The notes beneath the pieces were generated by a model. The model worked only from the letters and a program-made list of their open reading frames with translations, was not told the DNA's origin and did no database searches. Made by a program: the position numbers and the translations under genes. From Tetmemena sp. SeJ-2015 (taxonomy: Eukaryota > Ciliophora > Spirotrichea > Sporadotrichida > Oxytrichidae), in the NCBI GenBank assembly GCA_027382625.1, contig JAJKFJ010024069.1, forward strand, positions 1-21,017: 21,017 bases of DNA. The letters are read 5' to 3'. The stretch's first letter is position 1. Each line of letters begins with the position of its first letter. Shown here piece after piece: positions 1 through 8,673 of the stretch.

Positions 1-673
1 AGTGAAAATCTAAGAGAGTTAAATCCAATTTTATTAGCATGTCTGATTATAAAAGCAGATAAAGAAAAGGTTCCTATCGATATACAACTAAAGAGCAAGT
101 TGCATTTTATTTACATTTAAAATTAATCATTAAAAATACAAGGGTACAAATACAGAAGTAGTAATATTTTCAGAATAAAAGAATTCTTAAGTATTAAACT
201 CTTAGGATATAAAATTATAAATTTGATAAGCAAATATAACTACAAACTCTACATGTGCTTAAGTAAATAAAAACACTTCACAGTGTAATTTACTCAATAA
301 GATAACAATATTCATAAAATAATTACCTACGGTCTAGTCTGAAATCATACAGTTACATTTGTCTCCTTCAATTCCTCATTATGATTTTTCTCATGAAAAT
401 TTCTGATTGAGAGCCCTGCTATCCAAAGAGAAGGGATCATAGAGGGAGATCAATATTAGAGATTAGAGTTATTCATATGACTTCAAAGCCTCATACCCTT
501 CAATTATAACACTCTAAATCATTCGTCGATTGATATAATATAAAAGGCTCAGCGACTTCGGCCCTCACGTTTTGAAATATTTAGCTTTTTTTTCTTAGGG
601 ATCTGGGGACATCCATAGTATTAAACAGGCAGCCCAGATTTTCCATTGTGGATAGAATCTCACGTTTTACTGA
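1..673 (+). CDS. 3' part of an unknown gene (partial at window edge)
   Basis: I do not recognise this protein. Frame 1 is open from base 1, reading S-E-N-L-R-E-L-N-P, to about base 120, and a second coding-like stretch runs 407-673 to a TGA at 671-673. Joining them at a TTG pair (100-102 and 407-409) removes 307 nt and leaves exactly 122 codons (121 residues plus stop). The sequence is mixed helical with hydrophobic patches and ends G-Q-N-L-T-F-Y. The start lies outside the window. The - strand is also open across 565-913 in continuation of the transporter gene, but the + frame looks more protein-like. The 3-nt pointer is weak support, so the junction could be off by a few codons. Confidence 0.5.
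100..409 (+). other. IES, candidate pointer TTG (307 nt)
   Basis: TTG at 100-102 and 407-409. Between them the + frame is poor and meets TGA codons. Removal fuses two coding-like stretches in frame. The pointer is short; a CTA pair nearby (CTA of codons Q-L and L-L) would also keep frame. Confidence 0.4.
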
Positions 674-912
674 AAGAACCAAGTTTATTTCTTAATGCAC
701 TTTTTTCTTTAGTTTATAAATAAAATTTAGAATCCGATATTAGGAATCAGGGCAATTAACTATTGCTGAATTAATAGTTAAGTCTAAATGCCTTTGACTT
801 TAAAAATTATTTGGCCTCCAAAAGAACTTAAATTTTGAAAAATTGGCCCTGAACAGATAATAACATTATAATTTAATATTTTTTCAGAATTAGAATTACT
901 TGAGCTTTACTT

Positions 913-1760
913 TTAAGTAAATCTTAGTTTTAATTTAAATATTTTCTCTTTTAAGACATTTAATTTAGCAATGACTATCACTCCAATAACTATAAGAAGC
1001 ATCCCTAGAATATGCTTGCTCGTAATTCGTTCACCATATATAAAAAAGAAAAGAAGCGCCACCAAGAAAGCTGAAAGGGACAGTAAAGAAATCATTACAC
1101 TCGGGCTCACCTCTGCCATTCTGGAATACTTGGATATTAAGCCGATATTAAAATTTGAAAAACCAAGTAAAAAGGCACGACTTCCTACAAGTGCAAAAGC
1201 TAAATAAACTAATTGGAAAATATTTATCAAGATTAATTCTTATATTTAGATTAGTTATACTTGCTGCTTGATTCTTGAGTATAGGGAGATACTTATCAGA
1301 GTTGTTAATAAGATTATTTCTACTTTTTAGAATCCATCCACTGTTTTAAGAAGTAGAATAAGTTTCAATAAATTCTTATAATATAATAAAGTTAATGATT
1401 TGAAAGGTGAAGAACTCTATTTATTTAATTTAGAAATAGACTTTAATAACTATTAACTCTGCATAAACTATAGAAGATGAATTATTTCTCAGCTTCATGT
1501 ATTTTCCCAATAAGTAATTAACTAATTTATTTTTAAACCTATTTAATTGTGAACTGCAAAGCAAATTGAACTGATCAAAGCAAAAATGATGTATAATTTA
1601 GCATTTCATTAATTTTAGTGTCATTAAGATGTCAAGATTAGTTGCTTTTTAGTATTTTAGAGTTCTTGAAGATGATTTAAATCTTCTTACTAGTTATTCT
1701 TTATAATTAAGGGTGCTCTAGCTTTTGTCTCTTGTTCTTATTCTTGAATAATCGATCCAT
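913..1760 (-). CDS. DMT/EamA-type transporter, N-terminal half only (copy 1)
   Basis: Membrane protein of the drug/metabolite transporter superfamily and leftmost of four tandem paralogues. The start ATG is at 1760-1758, beginning M-D-R-L-F-K-N-K. After removing four IESs the first repeat is complete: a TM segment with S-I-C-F-A-V-H-N-Y, the R-N-N-S motif, Y-A-E, then TM helices ending S-P-S-V and the family motif Y-G-E-R-I before the last helix (I-V-I-G-V-I-V-I-A). The full-length neighbours have a second repeat ending E-x-R-(I/M)-P-N; I cannot find it here. Beyond A-K-L the frame stays open to a TGA at 567-565 but no longer resembles the family and overlaps a + strand gene. It may be a truncated copy, or its second half may lie elsewhere. 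Substrate unknown. Confidence 0.72.
1220..1248 (-). other. IES, pointer TAAATAT (22 nt)
   Basis: A 7-bp repeat (gene sense TAAATAT; copies at 1220-1226 and 1242-1248). Removal puts the linker ending N-L-N in frame with I-F-Q-L-V-Y at the start of a TM helix. Confidence 0.75.
1413..1460 (-). other. IES, pointer AGAGTT (42 nt)
   Basis: Copies at 1413-1418 and 1455-1460. The insert is in frame and has no TGA. Removal joins Y-A-E to F-F-T-F-Q, at the same Glu codon where the 4987-6531 paralogue carries an IES. Confidence 0.8.
1515..1548 (-). other. IES, pointer AATTA (29 nt)
   Basis: Copies at 1515-1519 and 1544-1548. Removal restores A-V-H-N-Y-L-L-G, matching the H-N-Y motif of the paralogues. 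Confidence 0.85.
1597..1660 (-). other. IES, pointer CTAAA (59 nt)
   Basis: Copies at 1597-1601 and 1656-1660. The insert contains TGA codons. Removal gives K-N-S-K-L-Y-I-I-F, aligning with A-N-S-K-V-Y-I-L-F of the 6786-8264 paralogue. Confidence 0.85.
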
Positions 1761-1811
1761 TTATAGACACTAATTAATTAATTAAATGAGTATAATTCGT
1801 TCTCTCTTATT

Positions 1812-2372
1812 TCATTTTGTATCATTTTACAAAAGTTAATTGCGTTTTTTAATATTTTAATTCTTTAAATTAAGCCTTTATTTATTGTGAATACCACTCT
1901 GTCTTTAATTTCGTATAAAAATTATTTAAAAAAATAATAAGATTTTGCATAGATTTACTATTTGAGGTGAGTGATAAATTTTTAATAGAAATAACTTTTC
2001 AACAACTTGGACATAGCTCTAAACTTGAAAGAACTGCACTGATTAATCCAAAGAAATAAAGTATGAATCGATAAATAATGCTTTTACGTCTTGGTTATAT
2101 TCTTTCGAGAAGAAAATTAATTTTAAATAATATTAAATTATTAATTTACAAATGAACGAGATAGAGAGAAATCACCATCATTGAAGAGAAAATCGCAAAG
2201 TTCTAAAATGTTTAGTTCAGGAGGATTGGTGAAATAATTGTCTTCCTTATAAAATTTATCAGCGTCTCTAAAAAGAAAATAGCATCTCTCAAACCATTTT
2301 AAAAATTAAAATTTAACAATGGAATTATTTATTTTTGGCAGATGGAGTTTCGTATTATTCAGAGATGTCCAT
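1812..2372 (-). CDS. small unknown protein inside the transporter array
   Basis: Not recognised. The ATG at 2372-2370 gives M-D-I-S-E-Q-Y-E. Two IESs (pointers ATAAAT and TTCTC) are needed. After removal the frame runs 143 codons to TGA at 1814-1812. The first ~75 residues are clearly coding-like (acidic, aromatic; N-P-P-E-L-N-I-L-E-L-C-D-F, then N-D-G-D-F-S-K-E-Y). The last ~45 codons are very AT-rich and less convincing, so the true 3' end may be elsewhere and the gene may be incomplete. It lies between the end of one DMT gene (2502) and the start of another (1760), on the same strand, without resembling them. Confidence 0.55.
2107..2170 (-). other. IES, pointer TTCTC (59 nt)
   Basis: Copies at 2107-2111 and 2166-2170. 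Removal joins N-D-G-D-F-S to K-E-Y-N-Q-D in frame. Confidence 0.75.
2254..2332 (-). other. IES, pointer ATAAAT (73 nt)
   Basis: Copies at 2254-2259 and 2327-2332. Removal joins S-A-K-N-K to F-Y-K-E-D-N-Y and makes the whole gene divisible by three. Confidence 0.7.
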
Positions 2373-2501
2373 ATTTTTAAATTTAATTTCTTAAACACAT
2401 CATACTCAAATGAAAAATTGCCCCATCAACAAAAATAGGTATGATTTCGGCAAAAAGATAAATTGATAGAAACTTGATTGATATTTTCAAAAGAAAGAAA
2501 A

Positions 2502-4491
2502 TCATTTTTTTGACCAAATCATTTCTTTGAGAATCCGATGATTAAAATTATAATGTATGCACTTTTAAATGATAGAGGCACCAGATATTGCACAAATGAC
2601 TGCTACTATTTCGTAAGAATTAGGAATCCTCTGCTCCACAACTACCTCCATTATCATGTAAAACAAGTGTTGAGTCTGAGACATTGACATCACATCATAA
2701 AGATAAAAATCATTGTGTAGTTTAACATCTCAAAATTATATAAATCATTTAAGGAATAATGCCTCCCATGCCACAACTCAGAGCTTTGTTAAAACACTAA
2801 ACTGCAGTGATGAGAGCCACAGCTGCTAGTTGCACTATAATGATCAGATCCCACTCGTAAGCCAAGTAATTAGCATGTGACTCAAAGAAGCCTATATTCT
2901 ATTTTTCATTTTAAGAAGAGGAAAAAGAAAAATACTGAAGTAACCAGAGTTTAATCAATGCCAAATCTCTAAGTTTATTTATGCTCTTTATATTAAGGGT
3001 TGTATCCATTCACACAAAAAAATGAAATTTTAGAAACAAAAGTTGTTATATTCGAGTTTGCATGGCGAACACAAACTGTGGAAAAACTAAGCCCTGCCAT
3101 CATCAGAAAAGCAAAGAACAGAGGTAAACCTTAAAAAATGACTGCTCTTTTTTTAAGTCAGTGCTTTTACTTTTACTAGTATAGAAATAGGAGCTGGTTA
3201 ATCAGGGTTATCCAAAACAGGTTCGATTCCATTTTTCGAAATTCAATCATTTAATATTTATTACCCTAAATATTTCAACTAATTCCAACTAAAACAACGC
3301 ATAGAACAATCAAAAGCATTCCAGCATAGTGAATTAAACAACAAATTCATTTTCATTAGAAATAAATGATGTGATAAACTGTAATCCTCTCTTTGTACAT
3401 AAAGTAGAATAAAAGAGCCACCATAAATGAGGAGAGTGAGACCGAAGAGAGAATTACACTTGGACTTATATCAGCCATACGTGAATATTTAGCAATCAGG
3501 CCGACTATCAAGTTTATGCAGCCCATCGCTACACCTCTCAAGAAAACGCAAATAGGACCTGTCCAAGAAAATTAAAGTATATTAATTTTAATTGAAAATT
3601 TATTGGTGTGCTTGCTGATAATTCATTATATGAAATAAAAGATTCATAATTGATAAACTGTGATTCTGAAAGAACCCATAATTTTCCATTTTTTTAATAG
3701 CTAGAATAAGCTAGTTTAACATGTATGCATGCTGAAAATAGGAAGAAAGTAATCCATTCAGCAAAAACAACTGTCCCAGAGTTGTTTCTCATCTTAAGGC
3801 ATTAGGATATTATGAAATTATGAAGGGCAAAGCAGAATAAATATATATCCATAATTATATATACACTTAAGAATGCGCACAAGATGCCAAAAAATATGGA
3901 TTTCTTGTTATTCACAACCATCGAAGAAGCAGCTTACTTGGTGGCAAGAACTTCGATCCCAAATTTTTGAGAGGGTATAGAAACTTAATGCTGTCCAAAA
4001 TTTCCATTCTTTTCTTTATCAATTGCAAGGGCTGTTGAAGACTCTGGAGGTGATTGGTGAAGAGTATTTTATAATGAGGAGGCGTAAGGTGGTTAGTATT
4101 CCTATCTTTTGTTATTGAGAAGTGATTCTTTATCAAAACTGATTTATATTAAATTATAAATTATCTTTATCCTCATGGATTGAATCGGAGTTGAACTAGT
4201 TATAAGTTATTTTGGATCCATTCAATCCTGTCGTTTTATGTGAACTTTCAATCTAAAAATACTGAAAAGGTAAATATAGTGTAAAATAAGAGTACAAGTA
4301 TTTTTGGTACTTAGTCCTGCTAAAATATAATAAAATTAGTTTCAATGCTTATCTCTGTTTATATTGTTCTTTGAGGAAGTTAGACTTTATTAATCTCTGC
4401 TTGCGATATCGTATTCCTGCAGATTTGTCTGTTATTTTTGCTAAAGATTACTTCCATTCAAAAGCTGTTCTTGTTATTGGAAAATTGCCAT
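2502..4491 (-). CDS. DMT/EamA-type transporter (copy 2)
   Basis: Integral membrane transporter of the drug/metabolite superfamily, substrate unknown. The ATG at 4491-4489 begins M-A-I-F-Q-Q-Q-E. A ~130-residue Gln/Ser-rich, presumably cytosolic N-terminus precedes the first TM helix. Repeat 1 carries F-A-L-H-N-F, R-N-N-S-G, D-I-S-P-S-V and Y-K-E-R-I; repeat 2 carries S-Q-T-Q and E-Q-R-I-P-N-S-Y-E. Nine IESs interrupt it. Their removal gives 505 codons to TGA at 2504-2502. The C-terminus is ~20 residues longer than in the two right-hand paralogues. The N-terminal IES (140 nt) and the one at 2689-2747 are less certain than the rest; all others restore alignment with the paralogues. Confidence 0.85.
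2689..2747 (-). other. IES, pointer TGAT (55 nt)
   Basis: Gene-sense TGAT at 2744-2747 and 2689-2692. The frame before it runs into TGA. Removal links G-M-G-G to M-S-Q-T-Q, two or three residues longer than the paralogues at this spot. Confidence 0.6.
2885..2918 (-). other. IES, pointer CTTCTT (28 nt)
   Basis: Copies at 2885-2890 and 2913-2918. The insert has an in-frame TGA. Removal joins F-F-L-F-F to E-S-H-A-N-Y. Confidence 0.85.
3131..3156 (-). other. IES, pointer TTAA (22 nt)
   Basis: Copies at 3131-3134 and 3153-3156. Removal shifts the frame into G-L-P-L-F-F-A-F-L, the first helix of repeat 2. Confidence 0.75.
3240..3285 (-). other. IES, pointer GAATT (41 nt)
   Basis: Copies at 3240-3244 and 3281-3285. 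Without removal the frame ends at TGA just after V-G-I-S. Removal continues into K-N-G-I-E-P-V-L. Confidence 0.85.
3329..3374 (-). other. IES, pointer TCAC (42 nt)
   Basis: Copies at 3329-3332 and 3371-3374. It contains TGA. Removal restores Y-H-Y-A-G-M-L-L-I-V, the last helix of repeat 1. Confidence 0.88.
3565..3642 (-). other. IES, pointer TCTT (74 nt)
   Basis: Copies at 3565-3568 and 3639-3642. Removal joins N-Y-E-S to W-T-G-P-I-C-V-F, close to IES positions in the 913-1760 and 6786-8264 paralogues. Confidence 0.8.
3834..3874 (-). other. IES, pointer ATTCT (36 nt)
   Basis: Copies at 3834-3838 and 3870-3874. An in-frame insert without TGA, recognised because removal restores C-A-F-C-F-A-L-H-N, matching the paralogues. 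Confidence 0.85.
4127..4171 (-). other. IES, pointer GATAAAGA (37 nt)
   Basis: An 8-bp repeat at 4127-4134 and 4164-4171. Removal joins N-S-D-S-I-H-E to D-K-E-S-L-L-N-N. Confidence 0.85.
4244..4388 (-). other. IES, pointer AAAGT (140 nt)
   Basis: Copies at 4244-4248 and 4384-4388. It links the first MDS (M-A-I-F-Q-Q-Q, ending S-R-D-Q-Q) to S-S-H-K-T-T. An ATTGAAA pair nearby is longer but breaks frame. Confidence 0.6.
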
Positions 4492-4986
4492 AATTCCACA
4501 AAATTAATTTAAAAAAAGGGATGATTTTAATTTTATTTTTATATTTTTAAATAATGAATGATAAATATATTTAATTTGAATGATAATAAATAGAGGAGTA
4601 ATTAAAGTGCTGGTCATTATCACCTTCTTTTTAATTTTTGCTTCTCATTACTTAATATTTATACTATAAATAATTTTTATGTACACTAACTTAAATGTTT
4701 TTCTTTCATTACTAGTTAGATATACGCAAATATAAAAATGAACAGATCTTAAAGAAAGATATTTAATATAAATATTATGAGTCTTAAAACAAAAACTTAG
4801 AATATTCTGCTTAATTTTATCTAATTAAGTAAGTCATAAAAAATTAGATAAGACTCGCTAATTATTTACAATTTTGATGGGTTTGGTCAAAATTCTGATT
4901 TGCAGACTATAAGCATACATACTATTCTGAATCTATTGGAATTGATATTTCACATTACTGATTATTATCGCCGCTCTTAACTCATC
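4492..4986. other. intergenic spacer between transporter copies 2 and 3
   Basis: About 495 bp of AT-rich DNA between the TGA of one transporter and the ATG of the next. I see no convincing coding stretch, RNA gene or repeat. It should contain the ends of two macronuclear chromosomes if each gene is separately telomerised. Confidence 0.5.
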
Positions 4987-6531
4987 TCACTACTTAACAA
5001 TAGCGATAATCATTCCTCCAGCCATTGCAAAAGCTATTGACAACACTTCGTAAATGTTTGGCATTCTTTATTCAAAAATTATCTCAAACAGCAGTTTTTA
5101 ATCCAATAGATATTTATAACTCTTATATTTATTTACAGTATGATGCAGCTATTAGTCTGAGATATTGCTACTGCCAATATATTTATTATATTATAAGTGT
5201 ATTCAATCCTCCTTTTCCATACTTTAAAGCCAGATTCAGAAAAGTGAGCGCTCCAAAGATTGCTAGACCAGCTATGATTATATAGACAGTCAAATACAGA
5301 GAATATGGCTTGTCTGAGAAGTAAGTTTACTCCAGAAATCCAATCAAGAATATTACTCCTGTCAACATTTAAAAGTCAATGGAAAATTGCATAGCTGGGT
5401 AAAAGCTTTATTTCTATTCTCTCATTAGCATTTTAATAAGAGGGTACTTGTTGGAAAGAGCTATTCTAAGTTGGACTGAGGCGATTACATAGTATAAGCA
5501 TTGCAAAAATGTGAAGCCAATCGGTATCCAGAGGGAATAGATCTCATCACCTGAGGCGATTAAATCTTTGTATTGTTAGCTTTCTGTAAAAGTCAGTTAT
5601 ATATTTAAAATGAAATGCAAATCAGTTGCTTGGAAATAGCAAGGAACACTAAACAGATTATGAGGCAAAGCATGCCTGCCAAGTGTCTCAGATAAAGCCT
5701 CTCCTTGTACATGAAATAAAATGCAATGGCTGTAAAGAAAGATGCTAGTGCAAGGATGGATTGCATCACGCTGAAGCTTGCACCTGCTTTTCGAGTGTAG
5801 TAAGAGATATTACATTTTATTTAAGATATATTTCAGAAGCAATTTATGTTTGAGATAGTTGAGGTATTTGAAATAGCAACTACTGCAATTACAGCCCTCG
5901 AAATCATAACTAGTAAGCTCCTGTAGTTCAGAGACTGATCTTCTCTATGAAAGAAAACTGAGTTGCTCTTATCAAATAGCTATCCTGAGGATTTCTTATA
6001 CTTGTAAGTGTTATACACATGATAACCCAAGCCAAGAGCTAATATTTTAATATTCTAACTTAAATAAAGAAAGCTGTTAAGCAAAACCCCTCTAAAAATA
6101 AACTATTGTTTTAATGAAATATGCTCTGGGTATAGGATTGTTGAATCATTACGCCACCTCATCCCATACGAAACCATGTAGTTATGAACAGCAAAGCATA
6201 AAGAGCAGAGTAATGCGTAAATGAAAAACAATTTTTCTTGCCAAAACGACTGCTTTTAAGTTGTAGAAGTCTATTCTTTATACATAAATTTAGATTCAGT
6301 GGTATATAAATAAAAATCTATTGCGACGGACTCATATGTTTTAAATCTTGATGTGATACGATCTAGTATGATAACAACTTTTCTTTTAAATCTTATGGGG
6401 AAAATATTCCATAATTTTTCTTGGTCAATTTCCCCATCAAATTAATTTTCTATAACTTAATCAACATTTGTATAATCAGGGGTCTTTGTAAGTTCAATCT
6501 AGCCTTTAAGAGATTGGTTATCTTGCCTCAT
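4987..6531 (-). CDS. DMT/EamA-type transporter (copy 3)
   Basis: Two-repeat drug/metabolite-superfamily membrane transporter; substrate unknown. The ATG at 6531-6529 starts M-R-Q-D-N-Q-S-L-K-G. The hydrophilic N-terminus is ~95 residues, then TM1 carries L-C-F-A-V-H-N-Y. Repeat 1 has R-N-D-S-T, Y-P-E-G-F and Y-K-E-R-L-Y; repeat 2 has K-Y-G-K-G-G-L and E-Q-R-M-P-N-I-Y-E. Six IESs, all with clear pointers, are removed to give 442 codons to TGA at 4989-4987, one Gln (TAG) after I-V-K. It is a strict parallel of the 6786-8264 gene in length and motif order. The possibility that part of the N-terminus (about 6310-6430) is a further in-frame IES cannot be excluded. Confidence 0.9.
5092..5139 (-). 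other. IES, pointer ACTG (44 nt)
   Basis: Copies at 5092-5095 and 5136-5139. Removal joins S-C-I-I-L to L-F-E-I-I-F-E-Q-R. Confidence 0.85.
5175..5207 (-). other. IES, pointer ATTG (29 nt)
   Basis: Copies at 5175-5178 and 5204-5207. Removal gives G-K-G-G-L-A-V-A-I-S-Q-T, matching G-L-A-T-A-L-V-Q-T of the next paralogue. Confidence 0.88.
5593..5627 (-). other. IES, pointer AACTGA (29 nt)
   Basis: Copies at 5593-5598 and 5622-5627. Removal joins I-S-K-Q-L-T to F-T-E-S-Q-Q-Y and bypasses a TGA. Confidence 0.88.
5804..5857 (-). other. IES, pointer TATCTC (48 nt)
   Basis: Copies at 5804-5809 and 5852-5857. The insert has an in-frame TGA. Removal joins S-T-I-S to Y-Y-T-R-K-A-G. Confidence 0.9.
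6037..6075 (-). other. IES, pointer AGCT (35 nt)
   Basis: Copies at 6037-6040 and 6072-6075. With the neighbouring AGAG IES it restores Y-P-E-G-F-C-L-T-A-L-G-L-G-Y. Confidence 0.88.
6090..6127 (-). other. IES, pointer AGAG (34 nt)
   Basis: Copies at 6090-6093 and 6124-6127. It lies only 14 bp from the next IES, so the MDS between them is very small. It falls at the Glu codon of Y-P-E, as in the 913-1760 paralogue. Confidence 0.88.
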
Positions 6532-6785
6532 TCTTGAATTTTAAAGCTGATAATAATTTTGCCAGGACTTGATAATCTTAAACACTTTATTAACATTTTT
6601 AAAAGCTTACCTAATAAGACTTTATTTAATGTATAAGGCATTCCAAATTGATATATTCATTTTACATCAGCATTTCATCTTAAGTCGCAAAAACGTTGAT
6701 GTAGTGGTTTAGTAGTGAAAAGTGAATTCTTTAAATAAAAAAGTAATTTTAGTATAATTATTGGCAAAAAGACTTCATCCAGAGA

Positions 6786-8264
6786 TCAGTTAAAAAAAAG
6801 AAATTTAAATTAAAGTTGTTCTTTGCGAAGGCGATAACTATTGCACCTCCTATTCCAAAAATAATTGCGAAAATTTCAAATACGTTAGGAATCCGCTCTT
6901 CCACTGCAACCTCGATTATTATCTGGAAGAAACTTTGAGTTTATACCAAAGCAGTCGCTAGACCTCCCTTTCCTAGCTTCAAAGCCACAAAATATTCTAA
7001 TTAGATTACTTTAAATCATTTCACATTTTAGGTAAAGCAGCCTAAGAAAAGCAGCACTGCTCCGAAAGAAAAGTAACCTACGTCAAAGAGTGAGTACTGC
7101 AGAATTAAAATGTGGTTGTATGCGAAAAAGGATAAGTAAAAAATGGCCAGAACGAGCATCATGTCTACAGTATATTGAGTGGCAGAGTATCCCTTGTTCG
7201 TAACTGTTCTCAAGAAAAATGCAGTGAAGGTGTAGTTTACGCATTATAGCAAGCCAAGTATAATTGGTAAGACTATTGGAGAGGTAGTATTCGGTGCTTT
7301 AATCTAGTCTATAAATAATATATCTAAATGGTAGATCAAATTAGATTGAGTCTTCGTTAACCGCTCCTCCAAATGTGTCATCTAAAACGTTATCCTCCCT
7401 TGACTTCTTTGATATATTCTTAAAAACTTTGATAGCATCTAATGATAAATGAACTAAAGTTTAGTGACAAAGCCAACGCAAATTACTATCATTAACATTC
7501 CGATGATGTGCTTGTAATTCAGGCGCTCTCTATAGAGGCAAAAGAACAAGCATGCTACAAAGAATGAGGTGAGGGAAAATATAGAAACTATCACACTTGG
7601 ACTTATATCCGCTTCTTTGCAGTAGAGCCCTATAGCTCCTAGGTTTAAAAGTGCCAAGCCCTGAAAAGAACCTCTTCCTATAACTATCACGAATGTAGAA
7701 AAAGCGAATCTTTTATATCAAAGAATAACTCCCTTTATTTTAAAATTAAAGAATCTGCCTGAAGTTTTATCGAAGAAAGCCGAACGCGAACGCGCCCAGT
7801 AGACTCCATAAATTCTTCGGTTCTTGATTCCTTGGACAAAGTGATAGAATATGAATATAATTAGCATTGCAAACCCTTCCGCATATATTACAGTGGTAGA
7901 ATTGTTTCTCAGTTGCAGACCGTAGTTAATCAGATAGTTTAAAGCTTTTAATATAAGAATTTTTTAAATATAGTTGTGAGTAGCAAAGCAAAGTGAAGCA
8001 CATATTGAGAATAGAATATAGACCTTAGAATTGGCTTCCTCAAATTTCTTGAGTTGAGCAGTGAAGAAATCATCTTTCACTGCGCGGTGCCTTTTGTCAT
8101 CATCTCCCTCTGCATATTTTTTCTTTTCTTCGATAAGCTAATTTAAAATTCTAGTAAAATTTTTAAAATGTACTTTTTAGCTTTTCTATTATTCTCTCAT
8201 TTTCTTTATTAACTTATTGGAGGGATTTACCTCCGTGAGATGATTCGATGTTGAATGACTGCAT
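6786..8264 (-). CDS. DMT/EamA-type transporter (copy 4)
   Basis: Two-repeat drug/metabolite-superfamily transporter; substrate unknown. The ATG at 8264-8262 begins M-Q-S-F-N-I-E-S-S-H. A charged N-terminus (K-K-K-Y-A-E-G-D-D-D) leads to TM1 with L-C-F-A-T-H-N-Y. Motifs: R-N-N-S-T-T, Y-A-E-G-F, E-A-D-I-S-P-S-V and Y-R-E-R-L in repeat 1; G-K-G-G-L-A-T-A-L-V-Q-T-Q and E-E-R-I-P-N-V-F-E in repeat 2. Removing five IESs gives exactly 431 codons. The stop TGA (6788-6786) appears only after the last IES is excised (A-K-N-N then TGA); unprocessed DNA reads on past 6531. It is the best-supported member of the family here. Confidence 0.92.
6788..6817 (-). other. IES, pointer AACT (26 nt), creates the stop codon
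   Basis: Copies at 6788-6791 and 6814-6817. Excision brings the pointer's final T next to GA, forming TGA directly after A-K-N-N, parallel to the I-V-K-Q end of copy 3. Confidence 0.8.
6986..7025 (-). other. IES, pointer TGTG (36 nt)
   Basis: Copies at 6986-6989 and 7022-7025. It contains TGA. Removal gives T-Q-N-V-A-L-K-L-G-K-G-G. Confidence 0.88.
7706..7756 (-). other. IES, pointer AGATTC (45 nt)
   Basis: Copies at 7706-7711 and 7751-7756. In frame with an internal TGA. Removal joins T-S-G-R-F to A-F-S-T-F-V-I-V. Confidence 0.88.
7934..7975 (-). other. IES, pointer AACTAT (36 nt)
   Basis: Copies at 7934-7939 and 7970-7975. In frame, no TGA. Removal restores T-H-N-Y-L-I-N-Y-G and falls at the same H-N-Y codons as the IES in copy 1. 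Confidence 0.88.
8136..8182 (-). other. IES, pointer AGCT (43 nt)
   Basis: Copies at 8136-8139 and 8179-8182. Removal joins R-I-I-E-K-L to I-E-E-K-K-K-Y. Confidence 0.85.
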
Positions 8265-8673
8265 TTGATATGTACTTTAGTAGCGCTCTAAAAGAAGATT
8301 ATTCTCTATTTCAGTCTCTTTCTCAATTGTGTTGGTCTGCTAGTACCAATAAGTAATAATAGAAAATCATTACCAGGAATTGGCTATGTTATCATATTGA
8401 GGAGTTTAAGTTTAGTCTTTGCTTTTCATTTTATTTTAGATAAGGATATTTCTTAGATTTGGGTCTTTTTATTCAAGTTTTTAGAGCAAGGTAAGATTTA
8501 GGATGTTATGAATTTGTGCGTTCTGATGATGTATTGGTAGCTGTTTATTCTTTATTTATCATTATTTCTAATCTCTTAAATGTTATTATAATCACCCTTT
8601 ACTCCAAGAGAAGCACAAATTATTTGTCTTTCTTATAACAAAATATAACTCTCTTTGACGCATTTTTAGGTAA
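8265..8673. other. intergenic spacer
   Basis: About 410 bp between the start of transporter copy 4 and the stop of the coiled-coil gene, both on the - strand. AT-rich; no coding stretch, RNA gene or repeat seen. Confidence 0.5.

Noticed and set aside
565..913. C-terminal extension of transporter copy 1
   Set aside because: The frame is open on the - strand, but has no family resemblance and overlaps a better + strand coding frame.
971..1207. Open + strand frame
   Set aside because: Antisense shadow of the transporter helix region, whose - strand protein matches its paralogues.
3912..4136. Open - strand frame of 74 codons
   Set aside because: It is one frame off the transporter N-terminus. 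Only the frame reached through the GATAAAGA pointer continues into the conserved TM1.
5025..5285. Open + strand frame of 86 codons
   Set aside because: Antisense to the last MDSs of transporter copy 3 and crosses two of its IESs.
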